64,000 nucleotides of DNA, taken from the NCBI RefSeq assembly GCF_002209565.1, contig NZ_NJIH01000003.1, positions 186,001 through 250,000 on the forward strand, read 5' to 3'. Numbering within the stretch: position 1 is the first letter of the stretch; each line of letters begins with the position of its first letter. The stretch comes from Candidimonas nitroreducens. GTDB taxonomy: Bacteria; Pseudomonadota; Gammaproteobacteria; Burkholderiales; Burkholderiaceae_B. Under the pieces are notes generated by a model. That model worked only from the letters and a program-made list of their open reading frames with translations. It ran no database searches and was not told where the DNA came from. Of this stretch, positions 1-9,536 are shown one piece after another. Both the position numbers and the translations under genes were made by a program.

Positions 1-973
1 GGCATGACCTTTACGCATCCTATGACCTGTACGCATCCTGTACTTGCGTACCGGCCTACGTATTGAATGAGTCGCCCAGCCTGCGCCCGGGTGGCAATAT
101 CCGGGGGGGCCGACTTGGGCGGTTTACGCAAAACCGCCCAGCCACGAATAACGTAAAAGAGCGGGTCTTGCTTCTGCCAGAAAACCAAAACGCCTGCCCC
201 GAAAGAAACCCGAAAATGGAGTTTGCTTCCTAGTAGCTGCTTTCTGGCTTTTATTGCTTACTGCCCCAGGGCCCGGGGTTACCCGAGCCTCGGGCGACAC
301 GGCTGCTCGGCGCGCTTGTACCGCGCTTGTGCTCTGCCGCCCGTGTTCTGCGCCGGCTCGGGCGCACTTCACTTGCTTGGGCTTTGCACTTTGCTCTGCA
401 ACCTGTCTCGCCGCGCGGGCATCCGCCCGCTAGGCTATAAGCCAAAGATCCTGACAAAATCTTTAGTTAGCTCGCCATCGTACCATAAGGGTCGACAGAC
501 GGTCAATGACTGCCCCAACCGCGGCCGTCCGCTCGGCGGGCCAAACTCGGCCGCGAATTCCCGCGGCGCCGATCCCGAAAAGCCCGATGAGTGAAAACCC
601 CGGCAGTGAAAACCCCCGGCCCATGAGGCGAATACTCGACAGATCAGCGCTCTTTAACATAAGATGCTCGAATTCGCATGCAAACTCAGGGCTTTTTTCC
701 AAGATTCGCAAGTAATCCGAATATCGCGGAAATTGCCCCCCAAGGGCTTGCCGCGGGTCGAAGCTTTTTTGTCGGCGTCCGGATCTTGAGGCCTCGTCGC
801 GAAGCACCACGGCGAAAATTCATTTTCATGCAAGGCGCAAAACACGGACACAACCCGTATCATATAGCGAGTATTTGCACCGCCATGCAGCCGCCCGCCG
901 AACCCTCCGTTCGACGAACCTCCGACCCTTGGCACTAGATACGAACGCCCACCGGCGCTCACGCAATCACTAT
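1..973. other. Region without a convincing gene
   Basis: I see no open frame here with protein-like composition; the longest frames are rich in Arg, Pro, Ser and Cys, overlap on opposite strands and have no family likeness. The visible structure is a near-perfect 18-bp tandem repeat at 4-21 and 22-39 (one mismatch), an inverted repeat at 117-139 (9-bp arms, 5-base loop) and a short one around 433-456. The right part, roughly 840-973, must hold the promoter of the response-regulator gene. The left edge may be the tail of something outside the window. Confidence 0.6.
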
Positions 974-1681
974 ATGAACATAGCATCTCTCGAAGACGAC
1001 CCGACCCAGGCGCAACTGATCCAGCAAACCATCTCGGAGGCTGGCCACACCTGCACCATTTTTCCTCTGGGCGGCGAGTTGCTTGCGGCACTGCAAAAGT
1101 CCCAGCCTTTCGATCTGCTGCTAATCGACTGGGAAATTCCCGACGTCTCCGGCCTGGACGTGCTGCGCTGGGTACGCGGCAATTTGGGCTACACCATCCC
1201 GGTGCTGTTCCTGACCAGCCGCACGCTGGAAGAAGACCTGGTGATCGGCCTGCAGGCCGGTGCGGACGACTACATGACCAAGCCCATACGCCGTGCCGAA
1301 CTGCAGGCGCGCGTTGCGGCGTTGCTGCGCCGCCACAATTCGGGAGCAGCCGACAACCAGCCATTTCACCTGGGCGCCTATAGCGTCGACCCCTCGGCCG
1401 CCAGCATCAGTCTGAATGGCCAGGCCGTTACGCTGGCCCCCAAGGAATACGAGCTGGCCCGCTTGTTCCTGCGCAATCCCGGGCGGCTGTTTTCCCGCGA
1501 CGTGCTCAGCACCACGGTCTGGAATCGGGAAATCCCCGCCACTTCGCGCACCCTGGACACACATCTGTCCAACATCCGCCAGAAACTGCAGCTGCGTCCC
1601 GAAAACGGCGTGCGCCTGATTTCTTCCTATGCGCTCGGCTACCGCCTGGAACTGGTGGCGAACTCCAACGAATCACAATAA
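974..1681 (+). CDS. OmpR/PhoB-family response regulator
   Basis: A 235-residue cytoplasmic two-component regulator. The receiver domain (about 1-118) shows the acidic pair D8/D9, phospho-acceptor D52 in the LLLIDWEIPD stretch, T81 and K103 in MTKPIRR. A winged-helix DNA-binding domain follows (about 128-230, with the LAPKEYELARLFL and RTLDTHLSNIRQKL segments). The ATG at 974 was chosen over an upstream in-frame start at 875 because the receiver fold begins directly there. It is followed 52 bases later by a LysM-FecR gene and then by a CHASE2 histidine kinase on the same strand, so that kinase is the likely partner and the three probably form one transcription unit. The target genes are unknown. 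Confidence 0.9.
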   Translation: MNIASLEDDPTQAQLIQQTISEAGHTCTIFPLGGELLAALQKSQPFDLLLIDWEIPDVSGLDVLRWVRGNLGYTIPVLFLTSRTLEEDLVIGLQAGADDYMTKPIRRAELQARVAALLRRHNSGAADNQPFHLGAYSVDPSAASISLNGQAVTLAPKEYELARLFLRNPGRLFSRDVLSTTVWNREIPATSRTLDTHLSNIRQKLQLRPENGVRLISSYALGYRLELVANSNESQ

Positions 1682-1733
1682 CGGCAAAGGCCGCCAGGCC
1701 CCGCAACAAACCAGCAATAAGAAGGCAAGAACC

Positions 1734-2837
1734 ATGCTTCTGCGCCCTACCCGAATTTCCGCGATATTCCTGCTGGCGGCGACGCTGGCGGCCGCCCCTC
1801 GGATCGCCTGCGCCCAGGCCTCGGGCGCGCGCGGCGACGACTTCCTGTACAAGGTCATGAGCGGAGACACGCTGATCCAGCTGGCGCAGCGCTACACCAC
1901 CGGCACGGCCACCTGGCCACGCCTGCAAAGCCTGAACAATGTGCAGGACACCACCGCACTGCCCATCGGCAAAGAACTGCGCATCCCGTTTTCCATGATT
2001 CCCGAGGTGTCCGCCGACGCCACCGTAGTGCACGTCACAGGGCAGGCCAGCGCCAACGGCAGCGCGATACGTCAGCAGTCCCGCGTGGCCGAGGGCCAGA
2101 CCATCGTCACCGGGCCGGACGGCTTCGTCACGCTGCAGCTAAGCGACGGCAGCCTGCTGTCGGTGCCGTCTTCTTCGACGCTTACGCTGCAGCGCCTGCG
2201 CACCTTCAAGAACGCCGGCCTGACCGACTCCATCCTGCACATCAAGCAGGGCTCGGTAGAGTCGGCCGTGGCACCCAAAGGCTCGGGCGTCGGGCGCTTC
2301 GAGGTTCACACCCCGCTGAGCATCACCGGCGTGCGCGGCACCGTGCTGCGCGTACACGCCTCGGCGCAGGGCGCGCAAAGCGAAGTGGTCAAGGGTATGG
2401 CGCACGTCCGCTCGCAACAGCAGCAAAACGCCACCCTGCAGCAAAGCCAGGGCACCGCCATCAATGCCCAGGGCAAGCTGCTCGGCGTGCGGCCCCTGCT
2501 GCCGGCCCCCGCCCTGCCCGAGATCGATCCGAAACAGCTCGGCGCCCATACGCTGGCATTTCCCGCTGTAGCCGGCGCCAGCAAGTACCTGGTGCGGGTA
2601 TCGTCGGACGCCGCCGGCGCCGACCTGGTGTCCAGCCAGGAATTCACCGAGCCGAAAATCAATTTCTCCGCGCCCGGGCCGGGCACTTACTATGTGGTGG
2701 TTCGCGCCATCGATTCCCTGGGCATCGGCGGCCTGGACGCGCACGCCAGCTTCCAGGGCGCAAGCGTCCTGCACAGCCTGGACGGCACCCCCATCAAGAC
2801 GGGCTTCGGGGGCTACGTCCGCTTGACAGACTATTGA
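1734..2837 (+). CDS. Exported LysM-FecR domain protein
   Basis: A 367-residue protein with an N-terminal signal peptide (hydrophobic stretch ending near IACAQA, about residue 24), a LysM peptidoglycan-binding domain (about 36-86, YKVMSGDTLIQLAQRY) and a FecR-type beta domain (about 110-220, ending in the typical SITGVRGT segment). The C-terminal third resembles a fibronectin/Ig-like wall domain. The ATG at 1734 directly precedes the signal peptide; an upstream in-frame start overlaps the previous gene. It lies between a response regulator and a CHASE2 kinase, so it may give the envelope-side signal to the kinase; that role is inference. FecR/LysM/CHASE2 sets recur in proteobacteria, but the ligand is generally unknown. 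Confidence 0.85.
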   Translation: MLLRPTRISAIFLLAATLAAAPRIACAQASGARGDDFLYKVMSGDTLIQLAQRYTTGTATWPRLQSLNNVQDTTALPIGKELRIPFSMIPEVSADATVVHVTGQASANGSAIRQQSRVAEGQTIVTGPDGFVTLQLSDGSLLSVPSSSTLTLQRLRTFKNAGLTDSILHIKQGSVESAVAPKGSGVGRFEVHTPLSITGVRGTVLRVHASAQGAQSEVVKGMAHVRSQQQQNATLQQSQGTAINAQGKLLGVRPLLPAPALPEIDPKQLGAHTLAFPAVAGASKYLVRVSSDAAGADLVSSQEFTEPKINFSAPGPGTYYVVVRAIDSLGIGGLDAHASFQGASVLHSLDGTPIKTGFGGYVRLTDY

Positions 2838-2959
2838 CGTGAGACGATTTTCAGGGCCTGTACGTCCGCGGCCCGCCTGCCGCGCAGGTGCGGCAGCCAT
2901 GAAGCAGCCGGCAAAGGTCGTGCCGCACTCCGGCGCATCTTTCTTGCGGCGGCCCTAAG

Positions 2960-5347
2960 ATGACGCGGCGCCCGCGCAGGTCACGCCGGGGTTTCTGGGA
3001 TCGCCTGGATCGGCGTATTTTCTTCGAGTGGCAGATGGTGCTGGCGGCGCTGGCGCTGTTTACCTTCCTGCTCAGCTACTTCGCGGCCGATACCGGCCTG
3101 GCCCGGCTGAACCAGGTGTTCTACGATGCCAGCCTGGTCACCTCCAGCAGCCGCCCGGCCCTGCAGGACATCGTCATCATCGCCATCGACGACGGCAGCC
3201 TCGACGAACTCGGACATTGGCCCTGGCGCCGCGAGGTACATGCCAGGCTGCTCGACAAGCTGCACGCCGCACGCGCAGTCGGCATGGACATCATGTTCGA
3301 CGCACCGGTCTCCTACTTCCCGCAGGACGACGTGCTGCTGGCCCAGGCCATACACGCCCAGGGCCGGGTCGTGATGCCGCTGGTGCTGGACGGCCAGTCG
3401 GTACGGCGACCGCTGCCCGCCCTGGCCGAGGCGGCCCGCACCATGGGCTACATCAACATACGCCCCGACTCGGACGGCACGGTGCGCTCGATCACCCTGG
3501 GCCATGAATTCGCTTCGGGCCGCTACCTGCCCCACTTCGTGGTCGCGTTGCTGGAAGCCGCGGGGGCGCACGAGGTGCTCGCGCGCCTGCCGCCGCCCAC
3601 GACCTTGGCCCCGAGGCTCATACCCTACGCCGGCGGGCCGGGCCATTTCACCATGTATTCCTACCGCGCCGTGCTGGACGGGGCGGTGCCCGAGACGGCA
3701 TTCGCAGGCAAATACGTGCTGATCGGCGCCTGGAGCACCGGCCTGGGCGACGCATTCCCGACACCGCTGGCCGGTAGCGGCAAGGGCATGGCCGGCGTCG
3801 AAATACTGGCCAATGCCTTGCAGGCCTCCATACAAGACGCCTGGATACACACCCCCACGCGCCTGCAGACTGCACTGCTGGCGGTGCTGCCGGTCATCAT
3901 CGCATGCCTGCTGATGCGCTACCTGTCGCCGCGGCGTTCGCTCTTCGTGACGGTATCGATACTGGCGGCAATTGTGATCGACGACTGGCTGTACATGCGC
4001 TACGCCCATGGCTGGGTGGCGCCGGCCGCCGCCCTGATCGGCACCGCGCTCAGTTACCCGGTATGGAGCTGGCGCAGCCAGGAGGCCGCGCTGGGCCAGA
4101 TCGACCGGGAGCTGTCCAGGCTGCAGCACGAACACACCCCCTTCAGAGAGCATGCGCTGATACGCGACGCAGGCGGCGGCGACCAGTCCCTGCCCGGGCG
4201 CGTCATCAAGCTGCACAGCGCCATCGACCAGGTGCGCCACCTGCGGCGCTTCTTCGCCGACAGCCTGGACGCCACACCCGACCCCACCGTCATATTCGAC
4301 ACCGACGGCGTGCTGCGCTTTGCCAGCGCCGCCGCGCTCGCGTATGCTCAGCGGCTGGACGATGCGCGCCCGGCCGACGGCACGGTCGCCGACGAATACC
4401 TGCGCAGCATCGTCACGGCCGCCGACCTGCGGCACCGCATTTCGCTGCTGCTGGGCCAGGCAGGGGCCAAGGGGCCGCCCGACGGGGCGCCGGTGCTGGA
4501 TCTGTGGCACCAGGGCATCGAGGTCAAGGATCGCGGCGGCCACGACATGCTGCTCAAGGGGCTGCCCATCCGCCGCGCCGACGGCTCCAGCGCCGGCACG
4601 ATCCTGACCCTGGTGGACATTTCCCCCATACGCGAGGCGCAAAGGCGGCGCGAGGAAACCCTGCGCTTCGTGTCGCACGACATGCGCTCGCCGCAGAATT
4701 CCATCCTGGCCCTGCTGGAGCTGCAGCGCAACCCGCGCACGGCCTTGCCCGAGCCCGAGCTTTTGGCCCGCATCGGCCAATACTCGCGCAAGACGCTGCG
4801 GCTGGTCGACGGCTTCGTGCAACTGGCCCGCGCGGAATCCATGGCCATGGCGTACCGGCCCATGAACCTCGTGGATCTGCTGAGCGAAATCTGCGACGAG
4901 TACTGGGCCCTGGCTCACAAGCGGGGCAGCAGCGTCGAACTGCGCTGCGATGAATCCGAAGCGCCGGTGCAAGGCGACCACGACATGCTCGGACGAGCGC
5001 TGGGCAACCTGGTGGACAATGCCATCAAATACAGCCCCGCCGACAGCCGCGTGCTGTGCCGCCTGGGCGCCCAGGCCAGGTACTGGGTAGTAGAGATACA
5101 GGATCAGGGCCGCGGCATGGATCAGGCCCAGCTGGCAACGCTGTTCACGCCTTTCGTGCGCCTGGACGAGGACAGGCCCGACAACCCGCCCGGAGCGGGC
5201 CTGGGCCTGGCCTTCGTCAAGGCCGTCATCACCCGCCACGGCGGCACCATCGAAGCCGCCAGCCGTCCCGGCGCGGGCAGCATCTTCACCGTGCGGCTGC
5301 CGCGCGAGTCCGAATCCGGCGCGGACGACTCCTCTTCTTTAATGTGA
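2960..5347 (+). CDS. CHASE2 domain sensor histidine kinase
   Basis: A 795-residue membrane sensor kinase. One membrane segment near residues 25-43 precedes a periplasmic CHASE2 sensor domain (about 45-300), then three closely spaced membrane segments (about 300-375). A PAS-like linker (about 430-550) follows. The kinase core has the H-box at H573 in RFVSHDMRSP, the N-box NLVDNAIKYSP, the G1 DQGRGMD and the G2 PPGAGLGLAF motifs. The H-box departs from the common SHELRTP form but keeps the phospho-accepting His. The gene follows the LysM-FecR gene after a 122-base gap, and the regulator at 974 is the likely phosphate acceptor. The ATG at 2960 has no strong ribosome-binding site, so a slightly different start is possible. 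Confidence 0.9.
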   Translation: MTRRPRRSRRGFWDRLDRRIFFEWQMVLAALALFTFLLSYFAADTGLARLNQVFYDASLVTSSSRPALQDIVIIAIDDGSLDELGHWPWRREVHARLLDKLHAARAVGMDIMFDAPVSYFPQDDVLLAQAIHAQGRVVMPLVLDGQSVRRPLPALAEAARTMGYINIRPDSDGTVRSITLGHEFASGRYLPHFVVALLEAAGAHEVLARLPPPTTLAPRLIPYAGGPGHFTMYSYRAVLDGAVPETAFAGKYVLIGAWSTGLGDAFPTPLAGSGKGMAGVEILANALQASIQDAWIHTPTRLQTALLAVLPVIIACLLMRYLSPRRSLFVTVSILAAIVIDDWLYMRYAHGWVAPAAALIGTALSYPVWSWRSQEAALGQIDRELSRLQHEHTPFREHALIRDAGGGDQSLPGRVIKLHSAIDQVRHLRRFFADSLDATPDPTVIFDTDGVLRFASAAALAYAQRLDDARPADGTVADEYLRSIVTAADLRHRISLLLGQAGAKGPPDGAPVLDLWHQGIEVKDRGGHDMLLKGLPIRRADGSSAGTILTLVDISPIREAQRRREETLRFVSHDMRSPQNSILALLELQRNPRTALPEPELLARIGQYSRKTLRLVDGFVQLARAESMAMAYRPMNLVDLLSEICDEYWALAHKRGSSVELRCDESEAPVQGDHDMLGRALGNLVDNAIKYSPADSRVLCRLGAQARYWVVEIQDQGRGMDQAQLATLFTPFVRLDEDRPDNPPGAGLGLAFVKAVITRHGGTIEAASRPGAGSIFTVRLPRESESGADDSSSLM

Positions 5348-5499
5348 AAGAAGCCTCTTTCATCCTCGGGGGTGGCCGCAACTGCCATCCCCGTTAGGGT
5401 AAAGGCCCCATGCACAAAGCCGAGCGCCTGCAACACGCCTGGGGCGCTCGCAGCGCAATGGGCGCCCGAGCGGCACCTTGGCAGGGGTGGACGCGTGCC

Positions 5500-6306
5500 T
5501 CAGGCGGCGGCCGGCACCACCGATACCGAAGCCTCGCTGGTCAGCATGAGGAACGTCAGCGTTTCATACAAATAGAGCCGCACCACTTTGTCGTCGTGGC
5601 TCTGGTAGCCGATCGACAGATCCTGGCCGAGGTGCAGTTCGAAGTCTCCGCCGCGGGTCGACAGCACGCAGCCGCCGTTGATCGCCGGAGCCCAGATGAT
5701 CTCGCCGTTGAGTATGCGCTTGATATGGCCAATGACCGGGTAGCCCGCATCGCTGCCGCCGCCCAGCGCGGTATAGGCGTCGGCGCCGAGCAAAACGGAA
5801 TAAGGGCCGTCCACACCCGCCAGCCGCAGCTGTTCGAGCGCATTGCCGATGGCTTCGGGATAGTCGCCGACGTCTTTCGGCAGGGTCAGGGCGGTATTGG
5901 ACGAGCCCTCGCGTATGCCGACGATGCCGGCGGCCTTGTAGCCATCGAAGATGGCGCGATCTTCGGCGTAGGCGAGTTCTTTGGCGGCGTCCTTCGCTGG
6001 CTGCCAGTCGGAATCATTGGCGCCGAGCTCGACGTCGTCGATGGCCTCGCGCTGCAGCTCGAAGGGCACGGTCAGTTCGACTACCGCCTTGAACTCGCGC
6101 AGCTTGGCGTTCACGCCCGACTGCGGGGCCGCCACGGCTCGCCTGTGGCCGGTGCCCACCCCGGCCAGCTCGGCGCCGGCCGGCCCCTTGACGTCAACCA
6201 CGCGGCGGCCGGCAACGGAACGCTTGAAGGTGCGCGCAACTTCTTCCTCGATTTGCTGCCAGGCTGCGCTGGAAACGGGGGCGAGTTCGCGGTGCAGATT
6301 ATTCAT
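5500..6306 (-). CDS. Encapsulin nanocompartment shell protein
   Basis: A 268-residue family 1 encapsulin (linocin M18-like; HK97-type capsid fold). It begins MNNLHRELAPVSSAAWQQIE, typical of the family, and keeps the RRVVDVKGPAG segment. Length is normal for the family. Encapsulins self-assemble into icosahedral protein shells that load an enzyme through a short C-terminal peptide. Its start overlaps the end of the upstream DyP peroxidase gene by 8 bases, so the two are almost certainly translationally coupled, with cargo first and shell second. No further ferritin-like cargo is seen next to it. Function as a peroxidase compartment follows from the cargo gene. Confidence 0.95.
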   Translation of the reverse strand: MNNLHRELAPVSSAAWQQIEEEVARTFKRSVAGRRVVDVKGPAGAELAGVGTGHRRAVAAPQSGVNAKLREFKAVVELTVPFELQREAIDDVELGANDSDWQPAKDAAKELAYAEDRAIFDGYKAAGIVGIREGSSNTALTLPKDVGDYPEAIGNALEQLRLAGVDGPYSVLLGADAYTALGGGSDAGYPVIGHIKRILNGEIIWAPAINGGCVLSTRGGDFELHLGQDLSIGYQSHDDKVVRLYLYETLTFLMLTSEASVSVVPAAA

Positions 6307-7372
6307 ATTGGGTAGTTCCTTTGAGAGAGCCGATATTCAGCGAGCCGTCCGGCGCGGCCGCGGATACGGGGGCGGGTGCGGGAGACGCCGCGGCTGCGGC
6401 GTCTTCGCCGGCACCGGCCTCAGCCGCCTGTGGGTCGCGCTCTGCGAGCGCTTCGAGCAGATCGGCCGACGGGACGAAAAACAGGCCGCCCGTGACCGCC
6501 CGGCTAAAATCGAGCAGCCGGTCGTAGTTGCCCGGCGGCTTGCCGACGAACATGTTTTCCAGCATCTGCTCGATCGGCGCCGGCGAGCGGGCGTAGCCGA
6601 TGAAATAAGTGCCGAATTCACCCGACCCGGGCCGGCCGAAAGGCATGTTGTCGCGCAGGATCTTCACTTCCTGCCCGTCTTCGACCAGCGTCGTCAGCGA
6701 GCTGTGCGAAGAACTGGGCTTGACGGCCTCGTCGAGCTCGATGTCGGCCAGCTTGGTACGGCCGATGACGCGTTCCTGCGCCTCGACGGGAAGCGCATTC
6801 CAGGCGTCCATGTCGTGCAGGTATTTCTGCACCACCACATAACTGCCGTTAGTGAATTCCGGGTCGTCGTCGACCAGGGTGAATTCGAGCGCCTCGCGGC
6901 CGGCCGGATTCTCGGTGCCGTCGACGAAGCCCACCATGCTGCGCAGGTCGAAGTAGCGGAAGCCGTGCACTTCGTCGACCACCGTGACCGCGGCGCCCAG
7001 CCGCCCCACCAGTTGCGTGGCCAGCTCGAAGCAAAGATCCATCTGATCGGCGCGTATATGCAGCAGCAGATCGCCGGGCGTGGCGATGGCGTGGCGCTCG
7101 CCGGCGCCGAATTCGCGGAACGGATGCAGGGCAGCGGGCCGCGGCGCGCCGAACAGGCGATCCCAGGCCGCGGAGCCGAAGCCGCAGACACAGGACAGAT
7201 TGCCGGCGGGTACGCGCTTGCCGACCGAGCGCACCAGCGCGGCGACGTCCGCGCACCAGGCGCGTACCGTATCGAGGCCGGCCTCATCGGCGGCGAGCGT
7301 CGCGACGATGAAGATCGCGCTACGCGTGACCGGCGCGATTACGGCCTGGGGTTCGGGAGAGTTATCGGGCAT
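6299..7372 (-). CDS. Dye-decolourising peroxidase, encapsulin cargo
   Basis: A 357-residue DyP-type haem peroxidase. The GFVDG motif at 148-152 supplies the distal Asp151; His223 (SSSHSSL) is the likely proximal haem ligand and Arg240 (LRDNMPF) the distal arginine. After the fold ends near 312 comes an Ala/Pro/Glu-rich flexible tail (about 313-340) and then DGSLNIGSLKG (342-352), the classic encapsulin-targeting peptide. The enzyme therefore very likely sits inside the shell encoded by the next gene and reduces peroxide using an unknown small donor. There is no Tat signal, in line with cytoplasmic folding and packing. The promoter should lie in the 227-base gap upstream. Confidence 0.96.
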   Translation of the reverse strand: MPDNSPEPQAVIAPVTRSAIFIVATLAADEAGLDTVRAWCADVAALVRSVGKRVPAGNLSCVCGFGSAAWDRLFGAPRPAALHPFREFGAGERHAIATPGDLLLHIRADQMDLCFELATQLVGRLGAAVTVVDEVHGFRYFDLRSMVGFVDGTENPAGREALEFTLVDDDPEFTNGSYVVVQKYLHDMDAWNALPVEAQERVIGRTKLADIELDEAVKPSSSHSSLTTLVEDGQEVKILRDNMPFGRPGSGEFGTYFIGYARSPAPIEQMLENMFVGKPPGNYDRLLDFSRAVTGGLFFVPSADLLEALAERDPQAAEAGAGEDAAAAASPAPAPVSAAAPDGSLNIGSLKGTTQYE

Positions 7373-7599
7373 GGATCCAGTGGTATCGGGTTCTTGTGGC
7401 CTACAGTTCTATCGGTTCCGACTGTCTTGGTGTATTGAAACAGAATTATCCAATATTGGCACGGGAGCGCCAAAGGCGCCCCCGGCAGCCGGGCCGATGC
7501 GGCTATATATCATATACCTCGAACCGATCCATTCCTGCGGGCCGCGCCGAAGGCAAGCGCGCCTTGCCTATTCAGGGCGAACGGCGGCGACGGCGCGTC

Positions 7600-8589
7600 T
7601 TATTGTTCCAAGCGTATGCCCGTGCGCCGCGCAAAGTCGCGGTACTTCATGTACTCGTCCTGGTTGAATTTGCCGAATTGCGCTGCGGTCATCGTGACGC
7701 GCCGTATGCCCAGCTTGGCGAATTGCTCGACGACATCCGGCGTGTTCAATACACGTTCGATGGCCTTGTGCAGAATATCGATGATCGGGGCCGGTGTGCC
7801 TGCGGGAGCGACAATGCCGTACCAGTTCGTGATGTTGAAGGACTTGTACCCCAGCTCTTCCATCGTGGGGACATCGGGCAGTTCCGGGTCGCGCTTCTGC
7901 CCGGTCACGGCCAGAGCCCGGAGTTTCCCTGCCTTGATGTAGGGCAGCACAGATGCCGTCACGTCGAAATTCATGTCTACGCGTCCCGCCAGCAAGTCCA
8001 CGGTGGCCGGGCCGCTTCCGCGGTAAGGCACGTGGAAAAGCTTCGCGCCGCTTTCGAAGCGCAGCATCTCGCCCGCCAGGTGGTTCGTGCTGCCGAAGCC
8101 CGGCGACGCGAACGACAAGCCGTTGGGCCGCGTCTTGGCTAGCGCCAATAGCGCGGCCACGCTATCGACCGGGGTCGCCGCCGGATTGATCACCAGAATA
8201 TTGGGCAAGTACCCGATATAGGCGACGGGCGCGAAGTCCTGCACCGGATCGTAGGGCGGATGATCCGTCAGCGCCGGCGCGATCGCCTGCGAATTGACGT
8301 GCCCCATCAGCAGCGTATAGCCGTCGGGCGGGGCAGTGGCGACGAATTTAGCCGCGATCATGCCGGTCGCCCCGCTGCGATTCTCCACAACGATCGACTG
8401 TCCAAGTTCTTTCGTCAATTTCTCGGCAAGCAGCCGAGCGACGATGTCGGTGCCGCCGCCCGGCGCGAACCCGACCACCAGCCGTACCGCCCTGGTGGGG
8501 TAGCTACCGGCGCGGGCCTGGCTGAATACGGCGACCGAAGCCAGTACCAGCGCCAATGACAAACATATGCCGATCCGCCTTAGCGCCAT
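7600..8589 (-). CDS. Bug/TctC-family substrate-binding protein
   Basis: A 329-residue periplasmic binding protein of the tripartite tricarboxylate transporter receptor family. It has a signal peptide (about 1-27, ending SQARA) followed by the family's first strand YPTRAVRLVVGFAPGGGTD. The ATG at 8589 is preceded by GGAGAG five bases upstream, which decides the start over longer in-frame options. No TctA/TctB membrane genes are nearby, as is common for these 'orphan' Bug proteins in Alcaligenaceae. It is the last gene of a leftward set with an amidohydrolase and an isocitrate-lyase-fold enzyme, so it probably binds a carboxylate that those enzymes process. The ligand cannot be read from the sequence. 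Confidence 0.9.
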   Translation of the reverse strand: MALRRIGICLSLALVLASVAVFSQARAGSYPTRAVRLVVGFAPGGGTDIVARLLAEKLTKELGQSIVVENRSGATGMIAAKFVATAPPDGYTLLMGHVNSQAIAPALTDHPPYDPVQDFAPVAYIGYLPNILVINPAATPVDSVAALLALAKTRPNGLSFASPGFGSTNHLAGEMLRFESGAKLFHVPYRGSGPATVDLLAGRVDMNFDVTASVLPYIKAGKLRALAVTGQKRDPELPDVPTMEELGYKSFNITNWYGIVAPAGTPAPIIDILHKAIERVLNTPDVVEQFAKLGIRRVTMTAAQFGKFNQDEYMKYRDFARRTGIRLEQ

Positions 8590-8657
8590 TTGTACTCTCC
8601 ATGACCTCTTGTTCAAGTGAAACCGCAGCATCATTTTTCTGCTCCGTAATTTCTTGC

Positions 8658-9536
8658 TTAAGGGAAACCGTACAGCCGCGCAGGATTCCCAACCAGCAGG
8701 CGATACCGCGCCTGCTCGTCCGGGATCCACGTTGCAAGCAAATCGACCAGATCCGCATCCGCCTGCATCTTTTCGCGCGCGCTGGCGTGCGGCCAGTCCG
8801 TGCCCCACAGCACACGATCCGGCGCCGACCGAACCAATGCCTCGGCCAAACCAGCCACGTCCGTGTAACCGGGCATAGCAGCCGAGATGAAATAAGGCGC
8901 CGACAGCTTGACCCAGGAGTCATCCCGGGCCATGAAGCGAAGCAAGGCCCGGAAGCCGGGCGAGCCGGCGCCAGACTGCGCGGGAACCCGCCCGAAATGA
9001 TCGACCACGACAGGAACCGGCAGCGCGGCAAGCAGGTCTCCGACTTCCGGATTTCGATGAAAGTCGGCATATACCTGCAGGTGCCAGCCAAAGCCGCGAA
9101 TGCGTTCTGCCAGCGGGCTTGCGTCATTCAGCGTGAGCCCGCGGGTTCCCGCTGCCACATTGATTCGCACACCCCGAAACCCCAGGCCGTGCAGGCGCTC
9201 CAGCTCCCGTTCCGTCACATCGGTCTCGACCACGGCAACGGCCCGCAGCGCGATGTCGCCGGACGAGGACAGCGCATCCTCGATCGCCGTATTGTCCGTG
9301 CCGTATACACTGGGTTGAACCAATACTGCGCGCTCACAGCCGATACTGCGCAGCATGGCCGAGTAATCGCTCCATGGCGTTTCCCTCGGCACGAAATGCG
9401 TATCGCCGAGCAGCGGGTAGCGATCCTGCGGCCCGAATACGTGGGCATGGCAATCGGTGGCGCCGGAAGGCAATCGCAGCGCCGGCCGGCGAGTGGGCGC
9501 CACGGGGCCCGGGATGTCGGGTCGTCGCACGATCAA
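8658..9536 (-). CDS. Amidohydrolase, 2-pyrone-4,6-dicarboxylate hydrolase-like
   Basis: A 292-residue TIM-barrel amidohydrolase of the LigI/COG3618 type. The DCHAHVFGP segment near residue 28-36 is the metal/active-site HxH strand, and VVVDHFGR (about 170-180) and WGTDWPH (about 250-256, the Asp of the barrel's last strand) are also present. Family members hydrolyse lactones such as 2-pyrone-4,6-dicarboxylate or muconolactone-like compounds. The start is a TTG overlapping the TGA of the upstream gene (TTGA at 9533-9536); there is no in-frame ATG, and a GTG at 9530 is the alternative. The coupling argues for joint action with the isocitrate-lyase-fold protein. The exact substrate is unknown. 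Confidence 0.85.
   Translation of the reverse strand: MIVRRPDIPGPVAPTRRPALRLPSGATDCHAHVFGPQDRYPLLGDTHFVPRETPWSDYSAMLRSIGCERAVLVQPSVYGTDNTAIEDALSSSGDIALRAVAVVETDVTERELERLHGLGFRGVRINVAAGTRGLTLNDASPLAERIRGFGWHLQVYADFHRNPEVGDLLAALPVPVVVDHFGRVPAQSGAGSPGFRALLRFMARDDSWVKLSAPYFISAAMPGYTDVAGLAEALVRSAPDRVLWGTDWPHASAREKMQADADLVDLLATWIPDEQARYRLLVGNPARLYGFP

Noticed and set aside
223-594. Possible 123-codon gene at the left end
   Set aside because: Cys/Arg/Pro-rich, overlapped by frames on both strands, no ribosome-binding site and no known motif.
2981-5239. Long open frame (752 codons) on the minus strand opposite the CHASE2 kinase
   Set aside because: It mirrors the kinase codons, has no recognisable domain and is rich in Gln/Gly/Arg/His; it is a shadow of high-GC coding DNA.
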